From Pacificoceanicola sp048553275 (lineage in GTDB: Bacteria; Pseudomonadota; Alphaproteobacteria; Rhodobacterales; Rhodobacteraceae): a stretch of 64,000 nt of DNA. Positions within the stretch are counted from its first letter, which is position 1. Each line of letters starts with the position of its first letter. The notes beneath the pieces are model-generated. The model was not told the origin of the DNA and did not search any database. It saw nothing but the letters and a program-made list of their open reading frames with translations. Made by a program: the position numbers and the translations under genes. This document shows positions 41,935-50,214 of this stretch, one piece after another. The stretch lies in NCBI RefSeq assembly GCF_048553275.1, contig NZ_JBLZMW010000003.1:372001-436000 (forward strand), read 5' to 3'.

Positions 41935-44357
41935 AGGACGAGATCACGCGCGAGGAACGTGTCGAGAACCTCAAAGGGATGGGCTGCTCGCGCAAGCGGG
42001 TCGAGGATGCGCGCTTTACCCAGGGCAAGGGCAACTATGTCGACGATATCAAGCTCGATGGCATGCTGTTCGGGGATTTCGTGCGCTCGCCCTATGCGCA
42101 CGCCCGCATCAAGAGCATCGACACCGCCGCGGCACTGGAGGTGCCCGGTGTTCTCGCGGTTCTGACCGCGGACGACCTGCGCCCGCTTGGTTTGCACTGG
42201 ATGCCGACACTGGCCGGTGACAAGCAGATGGTGCTGGCCGATGGCAAGGTGCTGTTCCAGGGGCAGGAAGTCGCCTTTGTCGTCGCAGAAGACCGCTATG
42301 CCGCCGCCGATGGCATCGAACTGGTCGAGGTCGAGTACGAAGAGCTGCCGGTCCTGGTGGACCCGTTTGAATCGCTGAAATCCGACGTTGTCCTGCGCGA
42401 GGATCTGGTGGCGGAGGATGGCTCCATCCCGGCGGGCGCGCATGGGCCGCGCAAGCATCACAATCATATCTTCACATGGGAAGCGGGCGACAAGGCGCCA
42501 ACCGAAGAGGTCATCGCCAATGCCGAGGTCGTGGCCGAGGAGTCGATGTACTACCACCGCACCCACCCCTGCCCGCTGGAGACCTGCGGCTGTGTGGCGT
42601 CGATGGACAAGGTCAACGGCAAGCTGACCCTCTGGGGCACCTTTCAGGCCCCGCATGCGATCCGTACCGTCGTCTCCCTGATCTCCGGCATCGAAGAGCA
42701 CAACATCCGCGTGATTTCGCCCGATATCGGTGGCGGCTTTGGCAACAAGGTCGGTGCCTACCCGGGCTATGTCTGCTCTGTCGTCGCCTCCATTGTCACC
42801 GGTAAGCCGGTCAAGTGGATCGAGGACCGGATGGACAACCTGATGACCACCGCCTTTGCGCGGGATTATCACATGACCGGGAAGATCAGCGCGACGAAGG
42901 ACGGAAAGATTACGGGCCTGCACTGCCACGTCACGGCGGATCACGGCGGTTTTGACGCCTGCGCGGACCCGACGAAGTTCCCCGCCGGCTTCATGAACAT
43001 CTGCACCGGCTCCTACGACATTCCGACCGCCTTCCTCGAAGTCGATGGCGTCTATACCAACAAGGCCCCCGGCGGCGTCAGCTATCGCTGTTCCTTCCGG
43101 GTGACGGAGGCGGTGTACTTCATCGAACGGATGATCGAAGTGCTGGCCATCAAGCTGAACATGGACTCCGCCGAGCTGCGCCGGATCAACTTCATCAAGA
43201 AGGAGCAATTCCCCTACAAGGCCGCGCTTGGCTGGGAATACGACAGCGGCGATTACCACACGGCCTGGGACAAGGCGCTGAAGGCCGTCGATTACGAAGC
43301 GCTGCGCGCAGAGCAGGCGCAGCGTGTCGAGGACTTCAAGGCGGGCAAGACCCGCAAGCTGATGGGGATCGGGCTGTCCTTCTTTACCGAGATCGTCGGC
43401 GCCGGGCCGGTCAAGAACTGCGACATCCTTGGCCTTGGCATGTTCGACAGCTGTGAAATCCGCATCCACCCAACGGGCTCTGCGATTGCGCGGCTTGGCA
43501 CGATTTCCCAGGGACAGGGGCATGCGACGACCTTCGCGCAGATCCTCGCCTCCGAGATCGGCCTGCCCGCCGACAGCATCACCATCGAAGAGGGCGACAC
43601 CGACACCGCGCCCTACGGGCTTGGCACCTATGGCTCGCGCTCCACGCCGGTGGCGGGGGCAGCCACGGCCATGGCCGGGCGCAAGATCCGCGCCAAGGCG
43701 CAGATGATCGCGGCCTATCTGCTTGAGGTCCACGACAACGACGTGGAATTCGATGTCGACCGCTTTGTCGTCAAGGGCGCGCCGGAGCGGTTCAAGACGA
43801 TGAAGGACATCGCCTTTGCCGCCTACAATCAGGCCATTCCGGGGCTGGAGCCGGGCCTTGAGGCGGTCAGCTACTATGACCCGCCCAACATGACCTACCC
43901 GTTCGGGGCCTACGTCTGTGTCATGGACATCGACGTCGACACCGGGGTTCCGGAAATCCGCCGTTTCTATGCTCTGGACGACTGCGGCACCCGGATCAAC
44001 CCGATGATCATCGAAGGGCAGGTGCATGGCGGTCTGACCGAAGCGCTCGCCGTCGCGCTGGGGCAGGAGATCGCCTACGACGACATGGGCAACGTCAAGA
44101 CCGGCACGCTCATGGACTTCTTCCTGCCCACCGCGTGGGAGGTCCCGAACTACGAGACCGACTTCACCGTCACCCCCAGCCCGCATCACCCCATCGGGGC
44201 GAAGGGCGTGGGCGAAAGCCCGCATGTGGGCGGTGTGCCGTGTTTCTCGAATGCCGTGCAGGATGCGTTCCGCCCCTTTGGCAACACGCATACCAACATG
44301 CCGCATGATCACTGGCGGATCTGGCGCACCGCCAATGAACTGGGCTTGCACGGCTGA
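41931..44357 (+). CDS. coxL: Carbon monoxide dehydrogenase large subunit, form I (Mo-Cu)
   Basis: The 808-residue catalytic subunit oxidises CO to CO2. The active-site loop reads SYRCSFR (residues 384-390). This is the form I motif (AYxCSFR) with Ala replaced by Ser; the Cu-ligand Cys is residue 387. The base Glu lies at residue 762 (KGVGESPHVGG). These positions are one less than the O. carboxidovorans numbering (Cys388, Glu763). The first residues (MKDEITREERVENLKGMGCS) and PDIGGGFGNKVGAYPGYVCS are typical. The neighbouring CoxDEFG maturation genes are all present. Confidence 0.95.
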   Translation: MKDEITREERVENLKGMGCSRKRVEDARFTQGKGNYVDDIKLDGMLFGDFVRSPYAHARIKSIDTAAALEVPGVLAVLTADDLRPLGLHWMPTLAGDKQMVLADGKVLFQGQEVAFVVAEDRYAAADGIELVEVEYEELPVLVDPFESLKSDVVLREDLVAEDGSIPAGAHGPRKHHNHIFTWEAGDKAPTEEVIANAEVVAEESMYYHRTHPCPLETCGCVASMDKVNGKLTLWGTFQAPHAIRTVVSLISGIEEHNIRVISPDIGGGFGNKVGAYPGYVCSVVASIVTGKPVKWIEDRMDNLMTTAFARDYHMTGKISATKDGKITGLHCHVTADHGGFDACADPTKFPAGFMNICTGSYDIPTAFLEVDGVYTNKAPGGVSYRCSFRVTEAVYFIERMIEVLAIKLNMDSAELRRINFIKKEQFPYKAALGWEYDSGDYHTAWDKALKAVDYEALRAEQAQRVEDFKAGKTRKLMGIGLSFFTEIVGAGPVKNCDILGLGMFDSCEIRIHPTGSAIARLGTISQGQGHATTFAQILASEIGLPADSITIEEGDTDTAPYGLGTYGSRSTPVAGAATAMAGRKIRAKAQMIAAYLLEVHDNDVEFDVDRFVVKGAPERFKTMKDIAFAAYNQAIPGLEPGLEAVSYYDPPNMTYPFGAYVCVMDIDVDTGVPEIRRFYALDDCGTRINPMIIEGQVHGGLTEALAVALGQEIAYDDMGNVKTGTLMDFFLPTAWEVPNYETDFTVTPSPHHPIGAKGVGESPHVGGVPCFSNAVQDAFRPFGNTHTNMPHDHWRIWRTANELGLHG

Positions 44358-44409
44358 CAGCCACGGACAGGGCGGGGATAGCCTCTATCCCCGCCTTTCG
44401 GAGACAGAC

Positions 44410-45285
44410 ATGACCTGGACTGACTTGAAAACCGCGCTGGCCGGTGAAGGCTATGTGGCCTCCGACGACCTGGCCGTGGCGCTGCACCTGGCGCTGTCGC
44501 TGGGCCGTCCTCTCTTGCTGGAGGGGGCGGCGGGCGTCGGCAAGACCGAGATCGCCCGCACCCTGTCGGCTGTAAAGGACACGCGGCTGATCCGCCTGCA
44601 ATGCTACGAAGGGCTGGACGCGGCACAGGCAATCTATGAATGGAATTACCAGCGGCAACTGCTGACCATCCGCGCCGCCGCCGAGGACGGCGAAACCGGG
44701 AAGGTGGTCGAGAACCGCATTTTTTCGCGTGATTTCCTGCTTGAGCGACCGCTGCTCGCCGCAATCACGCAGGACATCGCACCGGTGCTCCTGATTGACG
44801 AAATCGACCGCGCCGACGAGGAATTCGAGGCCTACCTTCTTGAGATCCTGTCCGATTTCCAGATTTCCATCCCGGAGCTCGGCACCATCGAGGCCGTCAC
44901 CCGGCCCCTTGTGATCCTCACCTCCAACGGCACGCGCGATCTGTCCGATGCGCTGCGCCGCCGGTGCCTTTATACCTACGTCGAGTATCCCGACCGCGCG
45001 ACCGAGCTGGCGATCCTCAAGGCCCGCTGCCCGCAGGTCGAAGCGCGCCTGGCGGAACAGATCGTCGGATTTGTCCAGAAACTCCGCGAAGAGGATCTGG
45101 AAAAGACCCCCGGCATCGCCGAGATGCTGGATTTTGCAGCGGCGCTCATGGGCCTTGGCCTCGCCGATCTGACGGACGATCCGGCCGTTCTGCAATCGAC
45201 GCTCACCACCTTGCTGAAAACCCAAAGCGATCAGGCACAGATCACGCCAGAGGTCGCAGGCCGCATCGCCGGCAAGGCCGCATGA
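44410..45285 (+). CDS. coxD: CODH maturation AAA+ ATPase
   Basis: The 291-residue MoxR-type AAA+ ATPase is required for assembling the Cu-S-Mo site. Walker A is LLEGAAGVGKTEIARTL, Walker B is PVLLIDEIDRADEEFEAYLL, and the sensor-1 Asn is in TSNGTRDLSDALRRRC. It is followed by the VWA protein CoxE, which overlaps by four bases; CoxD and CoxE type proteins act as a pair. ATG 44410 is preceded by a GGAGACAG ribosome site. Position in the cluster supports the assignment. Confidence 0.93.
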   Translation: MTWTDLKTALAGEGYVASDDLAVALHLALSLGRPLLLEGAAGVGKTEIARTLSAVKDTRLIRLQCYEGLDAAQAIYEWNYQRQLLTIRAAAEDGETGKVVENRIFSRDFLLERPLLAAITQDIAPVLLIDEIDRADEEFEAYLLEILSDFQISIPELGTIEAVTRPLVILTSNGTRDLSDALRRRCLYTYVEYPDRATELAILKARCPQVEARLAEQIVGFVQKLREEDLEKTPGIAEMLDFAAALMGLGLADLTDDPAVLQSTLTTLLKTQSDQAQITPEVAGRIAGKAA

Positions 45286-46463
45286 GCCGTGTGACCAAAT
45301 TCGCCGGGCGCGATCCCGGCCCCGCTGCGCGGGTCGCGGGCTTTGTCGCCCATTTGCGCGCCAACGGTCTGCGCCTTGGCGTGGCGGAGGCGGACGTGGC
45401 CATGGCCGCCCTGGCCGAGGTCGAAGCCATCCGCCCCGAGGACAGCCGCCGCGCCCTTCGCGCGGTCTGCACCGGTTGCAAGGAGGAGGCAGAGCGCTTC
45501 GACGATCTCTTCGATAGCTACTGGATGGACATGGGCCGGGTGAAGCAGAAGGTCATCCAGACCCCCTCCAGTGCCCCGCACGATGACGTGCAGTCCTCGC
45601 GCGATGCCAAGGGCGAGGATGCCAGAGCCTCCGGCTCTGCAACGGCCCCCGACGATCAGGGCGGCGAGGCGGAGAGCGACGGCACCGGCAAGCTGATCGC
45701 CACCCGGCACAGCACCCTCAGCCGCCGTGATCTGCGCGACCTCGTGCGCCCCGAAGAGATCGCCGAGGCCGAAGCCGTGGCCCGGCGGATCGGGGCCGCC
45801 CTGCGCGATACGCGCTCGCGCCGCCGGATCGCCGCGCGGCGGGGCGATCGGCTGCACTTTCGCAAGACCATCCGCCACAGCCTCGCCACGGGGGGCGAGC
45901 CGCTGCGCCTGCTGCGCAGGAAACGCCCCGACCGCACCCGCAAGATCGTCGCGCTTTGCGATGTGTCCGGCTCCATGTCGGTCTACAGCCGGGTGTTTCT
46001 GGCGTTCCTTGCCGGTCTGATGCGGGCCGATCCGGCGGCGGATGCCTACCTTTTTCACACCCGGCTGGTGCGCATCACCGAGGCCCTGCGGGACAAGGAC
46101 GCCCTGCGCGCCATCGGGCGCATGTCTCTGATGGCCGACGGCTTCGGCGGTGGCTCGAAAATCGGGCCGTCGCTGATGCGCTTTGCCGAAACCTACGCCA
46201 AACGCTTCGTCGACGGGCGCAGCGTCGTGCTGATCCTCTCTGATGGCTATGACACCGAGCCGCCAGAGCTGATCGCCGCGGCCCTCGCCAAGCTGCGCAA
46301 ACGCGGCTGCCGCATCGTCTGGCTCAACCCGTTAAAGGGCTGGGCCGATTACGCCCCGGTTGCGGGCGGCATGGCAGCGGCCCTGCCCTTTCTGGATGCT
46401 TTCAAACCCGCCAATACGCTGGCCGATCTGGCCGCGCTGGAACAGGAGCTGACCCGGCTATGA
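45282..46463 (+). CDS. coxE: CODH maturation VWA-domain protein
   Basis: The 393-residue protein has a C-terminal von Willebrand A domain with the MIDAS motif DVSGSMS (KIVALCDVSGSMSVYSRVFL) and an N-terminal helical part with a low-complexity charged linker at about 105-140. It is the CoxD partner in maturation of the Cu-Mo active site. It overlaps the coxD stop (ATGA) and the coxF start (ATGA). Length and position match CoxE. Confidence 0.92.
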   Translation: MSRVTKFAGRDPGPAARVAGFVAHLRANGLRLGVAEADVAMAALAEVEAIRPEDSRRALRAVCTGCKEEAERFDDLFDSYWMDMGRVKQKVIQTPSSAPHDDVQSSRDAKGEDARASGSATAPDDQGGEAESDGTGKLIATRHSTLSRRDLRDLVRPEEIAEAEAVARRIGAALRDTRSRRRIAARRGDRLHFRKTIRHSLATGGEPLRLLRRKRPDRTRKIVALCDVSGSMSVYSRVFLAFLAGLMRADPAADAYLFHTRLVRITEALRDKDALRAIGRMSLMADGFGGGSKIGPSLMRFAETYAKRFVDGRSVVLILSDGYDTEPPELIAAALAKLRKRGCRIVWLNPLKGWADYAPVAGGMAAALPFLDAFKPANTLADLAALEQELTRL

Positions 46464-47239
46464 CCCCTGCGGAGATCCTCTCGACCGATCTGGCCGAGGC
46501 GGCGCAACAGCTGCGCGCCAGGGACGAACCCTTTGCCTTTGCCACCATCGTGCGCACCGCCGGCGCGACCGCCGCGAAACCCGGCGCCAAGGCGTTGCTC
46601 AGCGCCGATGGCACCATCCTTCAGGGTTGGCTCGGGGGCGGCTGCACGCGGAGCGCGGTCAAACGCGCCGCACTTCAGGCCCTGCGTGATGGCAAACCGC
46701 AGCTTGTTTCTGTCGCCCCCGAGGATTTGCTGGCCGAACAGGGGGTCGCCGCCGGTGACATGGTGGACGGAATGCAGTTTGCCCGGAACGGCTGTCCGTC
46801 GCGCGGCACGGTCGATATTTTCATCGAACCCTGCCTGCCGCTGCCGCAGCTTGTCGTCCTCGGCGCCTCGCCCGTGGCACAGGCACTCAGCACGCTCGCG
46901 CCGCAGTTTCAGTGGTCCGTGACAGGCTCGCCCACGCCGGGCAAACCGCACCAACAGTCCTTCGTCGTCGTGGCCACGCAGGGACAAGGCGATCTCGACG
47001 CCCTGAAGGCCGCGCTGTCGGTCCCGACCCGCTATGTCGCCTTCGTCGGCAGCCGCCGCAAATACGCCACCCTCGCCGAAAAACTCGCCGCGACCGGAAT
47101 TGATCAGGCCGCGATCGACGACGTCAAGGCACCCGCCGGGTTGGATCTGGGCGCGGTGACACCGGAGGAAATCGCCCTGTCGATCCTCGCGCAGCTTGTT
47201 CAGGCGCGGCGCGCCACCGTGAAGCAGACCGATGGCTGA
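46460..47239 (+). CDS. coxF: CODH accessory protein, XdhC-like
   Basis: The 259-residue protein has the XdhC/CoxI-type N-domain (AFATIVRTAGATAAKPGAKA; GWLGGGCTRSAVKRAA) and the C-terminal Rossmann-like part (YVAFVGSRRKYATLAEKLAA). XdhC proteins bind MCD or sulfurated Mo cofactor and load it into the large subunit. It overlaps coxE by four bases and is followed after 36 bases by a tiny gene. The function for CODH is inferred from the family. Confidence 0.92.
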   Translation: MTPAEILSTDLAEAAQQLRARDEPFAFATIVRTAGATAAKPGAKALLSADGTILQGWLGGGCTRSAVKRAALQALRDGKPQLVSVAPEDLLAEQGVAAGDMVDGMQFARNGCPSRGTVDIFIEPCLPLPQLVVLGASPVAQALSTLAPQFQWSVTGSPTPGKPHQQSFVVVATQGQGDLDALKAALSVPTRYVAFVGSRRKYATLAEKLAATGIDQAAIDDVKAPAGLDLGAVTPEEIALSILAQLVQARRATVKQTDG

Positions 47240-47275
47240 CCTGCCGCATCCCGCTATCGCACCGAAAGAAAGCCC

Positions 47276-47377
47276 ATGAGCACATTCAAACGCATCGCCG
47301 CATCCTTGCGCCGCAAACTGGCGCTCACGCCCGACCAGGCCGAGCATCTCGCCACGATCAAATTCCCCTGTTGTTAA
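47276..47377 (+). CDS. 33-residue peptide gene between coxF and coxG (C-terminal Pro-Cys-Cys)
   Basis: A complete frame from ATG 47276 to TAA 47375-47377 encodes 33 residues: a basic amphipathic helix (MSTFKRIAASLRRKLALT), an acidic turn (PDQAEHLATIK) and the end FPCC. A weak ribosome site (GAAAG) lies before it. The coxG start is 13 bases after its stop. Tight fit between two maturation genes supports a real gene. I do not recognise this peptide. The terminal Cys pair could bind Cu(I) or anchor a cofactor or lipid; this is inference. Confidence 0.6.
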   Translation: MSTFKRIAASLRRKLALTPDQAEHLATIKFPCC

Positions 47378-47390
47378 GGAAAGACATCCC

Positions 47391-47846
47391 ATGGAACTCG
47401 CAGACGAAATCCTCATCAACGCCCCCAAGGACCGGGTCTATGCCGCGCTCAATGACCCCGAGGTCCTCAGGCAGTGCATTCCCGGATGTGAAGAGCTCAT
47501 CAAACACTCCGACACCGAACTGGAGGCCAAGGTCGTCCTGAAGGTCGGGCCGGTAAAGGCCAGGTTCAGCGGCGACGTGCAGCTCGACACCGCCGGGGCA
47601 CCGGATGCGTTCTCGCTGACCGGACAGGGCAACGGCGGCGCTGCGGGACACGCCAAGGGCGGCGCGGATGTGACGCTGACCGCCGATGGGCCGGACCGCA
47701 CCATCCTGAGCTATGAGGCAAAGGCTGACATCGGTGGCAAGCTCGCGCAATTGGGCAGCCGCCTGATCCAGAGCACGGCGAAAAAGCTGGCGGCAAAGTT
47801 CTTTACATCCTTCGCCGAGGTAGTGAACGAAGAAACCGTCGCCTGA
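47391..47846 (+). CDS. coxG: CODH accessory SRPBCC-fold protein
   Basis: The 151-residue protein has the CoxG/SRPBCC pattern: ELADEILINAPKDRVYAALN, CIPGCEELI, FSGDVQLDT and a hydrophobic C-terminal helix (IQSTAKKLAAKFFTSFAEVV). In other bacteria CoxG helps attach CODH to the membrane. It ends the CODH cluster and is followed by a strong terminator. AAGGAAAG precedes its ATG. The small peptide gene just before it may be co-translated. Confidence 0.9.
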   Translation: MELADEILINAPKDRVYAALNDPEVLRQCIPGCEELIKHSDTELEAKVVLKVGPVKARFSGDVQLDTAGAPDAFSLTGQGNGGAAGHAKGGADVTLTADGPDRTILSYEAKADIGGKLAQLGSRLIQSTAKKLAAKFFTSFAEVVNEETVA

Positions 47847-47854
47847 GGCGGGCC

Positions 47855-47890
47855 GGGTTGGGCGCGGCGATCGCTGCGCCCAACCCTCTT
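47855..47890 (+). terminator. Terminator between coxG and the dioxygenase gene
   Basis: GGGTTGGGCGC at 47855-47865 and GCGCCCAACCC at 47876-47886 form an 11-bp perfect stem with a ten-base loop, followed by TCTTTC. It lies between convergent genes and probably works in both directions. Confidence 0.72.
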
Positions 47891-47891
47891 T

Positions 47892-48716
47892 CTACGCCGC
47901 GTGAAAGACGAATGAGCGCATGGAAATCGAGCCAAGATCGATCTGATCGGTCATGACCGTCAGCGCGTCTTTCCCGTCCGAGGCACCCGCAATGGTCAAC
48001 GCCGGGATATAGTGGTCCACCGAGGGATGCGCCATGCTCAGGAGCGTCCCGAGGCCCGCACGGTCCGACAGCGCCCCGAAGTCCCGCGCCATAAGCCTCT
48101 GTGCAAACATCGCATCGAACTCCAGCGCGAAATCCTGCGGATCGCCGTCTTGGCGCGCGGTCCGCAGGTTGTGCACCACGTTGCCGGAGCCGAGGATCAG
48201 AACCCCACGGTCGCGCAATTGCGAGAGCACCCGGCCGACCTCGACATGGGCGGCGAGATCCTGTGTCATGTCGATGGAGACCTGGAACACCGGCACATCC
48301 GCCTCTGGATAGAGGAACTTCAGAACCGACCAGGCCCCGTGATCGAGCCCCCATGTGTCATCTTCCGCGCCGTGATGGCTGGCCAACAGGCTCGCCACGT
48401 CACGCGCCAGCGCCGGCGCGCCGGGGGCCGGATAGCGTTGCGCGAAGAGGGCCTCCGGGAATCCGTAGAAATCGTGGATGGTGCGCGGCATGGCCGAGAC
48501 ATCAACAAGCGTTGTGCCCTTGGTCATCCAGTGCGCCGAGACCACGAGGATGGCCTGCGGACGCGGCAGGCTCCGGCCAAGCGCACGCCACGCCCGGCTG
48601 AAGATCGTGTCTTCGATGGCATTCATCGGGCTGCCATGGCCGAGAAAGACCACGGGCATCCGGTCGCTGGCGGACAGGCTGTCGCGCAGGCGGCGCAGGC
48701 GGTCGGCGGTGCTCAT
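47892..48716 (-). CDS. ygiD: Extradiol dioxygenase, LigB/YgiD-like (4,5-DOPA dioxygenase type)
   Basis: The 274-residue protein belongs to the class III extradiol dioxygenases. Metal-binding His are in VVFLGHGSPMNA and ILVVSAHWMTKGT, with a further active-site His in LGSGNVVHNLR. ATG 48716 is preceded by CAGGAG. It probably opens a catechol ring in the cytoplasm. The divergent LysR gene 127 bases away is likely its regulator. Whether the substrate is DOPA or another catechol is not shown. Confidence 0.85.
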   Translation of the reverse strand: MSTADRLRRLRDSLSASDRMPVVFLGHGSPMNAIEDTIFSRAWRALGRSLPRPQAILVVSAHWMTKGTTLVDVSAMPRTIHDFYGFPEALFAQRYPAPGAPALARDVASLLASHHGAEDDTWGLDHGAWSVLKFLYPEADVPVFQVSIDMTQDLAAHVEVGRVLSQLRDRGVLILGSGNVVHNLRTARQDGDPQDFALEFDAMFAQRLMARDFGALSDRAGLGTLLSMAHPSVDHYIPALTIAGASDGKDALTVMTDQIDLGSISMRSFVFHAA

Positions 48717-48843
48717 GAGGGTCTCCTGTTCTACCGGGTGCAGTCCCAGTGTCTTGCGATCACACAGAGGATAGGGCTTGCGCATCATGCACGAAATGAC
48801 GATTTTATTGACTTAATATCCACACTATATTCGCAATCACGTC

Positions 48844-49743
48844 ATGGACCGCCTCGATCAACTCAAAGCCTTTGTCGCGACCGCGCAGTCCGGCTCGTTC
48901 ACGGCGGCCGCGAACCAGCTTGGCGTTTCAAATCGCCTGACGTCGAAATACGTGGCGGAGCTTGAATCCCACCTCGGCGTGCGGCTGCTTCAGCGCACCA
49001 CGCGGCGCGTCGGGCTGACACCGGCCGGGGACGCGCTGCTGGCGCGGGCACCGATGCTCATCGAAGAGCTGGATGCGCTGTTCACAGAGGTCGCCGACGA
49101 CGGCTCGCGCGGCCTGTCCGGCCCGATCCGCGTCTCCGCGCCAGCAACCTTTGGCGAGGCCTATGTCGCCGGGATGCTTGGCCGCTTTGCCAACGAGCAT
49201 CCCGCTGTCAGCCTCGATCTGCGGCTCAGTGATCGCCATGTCGATCTTGCCTCCGACGGAATCGACATCGCCTTCCGCATCGGCCCGCTCGATACGTTGT
49301 CCCTGAAGGCGCGCAAACTCGGCAGCCTGCCCGCGATCGTCGTGGCAAGCCCCGACTATATCGCGCGTCACGGCCTGCCGGAAAACCCGGCGGCGCTCGG
49401 CGATCACCAGTGCATTCTCGATACCAACCGCCGCCTGCCCCGGCGCTGGACCTTTCACCGCGACGGCACCGAATTCGACGTTCAGGTCGCTGGGCAGATC
49501 TCGGTCAATTCCGCGCGCGCGGCCAGCGATCTGGCGGCGACGGGGGTCGGCATTGCAAACATTCCGCGTTTCGCCGCGCAGGCCCCCCTGTCGAGCGGAC
49601 AACTTGTTCCCGTCCTGCGTGATTATGAGAGTGAAAGGCGCGCGCTCAACGCGGTCTACCTCGAAGGGCGCGCCCTGCCCCGCAAGATCCGCGCCCTGAT
49701 CGACTTTGCGGTGACGGACGTGGGCCGCTCCGGGCTGCTCTGA
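48844..49743 (+). CDS. LysR family transcriptional regulator
   Basis: The 299-residue regulator has the LysR helix-turn-helix at about 3-62 (LKAFVATAQSGSFTAAANQL, then HLGVRLLQRTTRRVGLTPAG) and a type 2 periplasmic-binding-fold effector domain (GPIRVSAPATFGEAYVAGML). It is divergent from the dioxygenase gene, the usual layout for a LysR protein and its target. The sensed compound is unknown. The 127-base shared promoter region is AT-rich but I could not fix a T-N11-A site. Confidence 0.9.
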   Translation: MDRLDQLKAFVATAQSGSFTAAANQLGVSNRLTSKYVAELESHLGVRLLQRTTRRVGLTPAGDALLARAPMLIEELDALFTEVADDGSRGLSGPIRVSAPATFGEAYVAGMLGRFANEHPAVSLDLRLSDRHVDLASDGIDIAFRIGPLDTLSLKARKLGSLPAIVVASPDYIARHGLPENPAALGDHQCILDTNRRLPRRWTFHRDGTEFDVQVAGQISVNSARAASDLAATGVGIANIPRFAAQAPLSSGQLVPVLRDYESERRALNAVYLEGRALPRKIRALIDFAVTDVGRSGLL

Positions 49744-49820
49744 GCCAGGGCCACACCCGCGTTTTGAGATTTCTGCGACTCATGTTATCTTCGAATCTTT
49801 CAACAGGAGGAAGATCACGT

Positions 49821-49979
49821 ATGACGTTCAAGACTCTTCTTGCAGCCGCCGCATTGGTTGTTGCTCCGACGGTTGCGGCTTTCGCCGCGTGCTCGGGCCA
49901 TTCGGAACAGGCGATGACCTGCGCCGACGGCTCCGTTTACGACAGCACCACACGCAGCTGCACGGTCGTTTCCGGCTGA
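49821..49979 (+). CDS. Very small secreted Cys protein (52 aa)
   Basis: ATG 49821 follows a strong ribosome site (CAGGAGG). The product has a signal peptide (MTFKTLLAAAALVVAPTVAA followed by FA) and a mature part of about 30 residues with three Cys (ACSGHSEQ..., MTCADGS, RSCTVVSG). It resembles short periplasmic proteins common in Rhodobacteraceae, sometimes mis-annotated as adenylosuccinate lyase. The Cys spacing (C-x10-C-x14-C) recalls chitin-binding-like knots. No function is known to me. Confidence 0.75.
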   Translation: MTFKTLLAAAALVVAPTVAAFAACSGHSEQAMTCADGSVYDSTTRSCTVVSG

Positions 49980-50118
49980 TTTCAGGGGCCGCCGTCGCGC
50001 GGCCTCTCACAGGTTTCCTGCGCCTGGGGTCAGACTGCCGGGGCATAAAGGCATTGTCCAATGGCTCATTCGGCGCGCCTTGAAACGGACGCCCGGCGGC
50101 AGGTCCGGGTTTCTACAA

Positions 50119-50147
50119 TTGACGACAAGTTTAGCCGTAGATTTAAC
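50119..50147 (+). promoter_or_regulatory. Candidate sigma-70 promoter before fliG
   Basis: TTGACG at 50119-50124 is followed by 17 bases and TTTAAC at 50142-50147. It lies about 70 bases upstream of the fliG ATG in an otherwise empty 235-base gap. The fit is good at -35 and fair at -10. No sigma-54 site was seen, which is notable for a flagellar gene. Confidence 0.35.
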
Positions 50148-50214
50148 ACCTCGGAAACTCTGATGCGGTAACGCTTTTCCTGTACTTGGATCAGCTTGAC
50201 CGTCGGAGTTCCAA

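Noticed and set aside
41886..44351. Very long open frame opposite to coxL
   Set aside because: It is the third-position mirror of a high-GC gene with a perfect homologue on the plus strand. It has no ribosome site or recognisable domain.
48717..48843. TTGACT and TATATT as a promoter between the dioxygenase and LysR genes
   Set aside because: The spacing is 12 bases, too short for a sigma-70 promoter. The region is likely regulatory but no site could be fixed.
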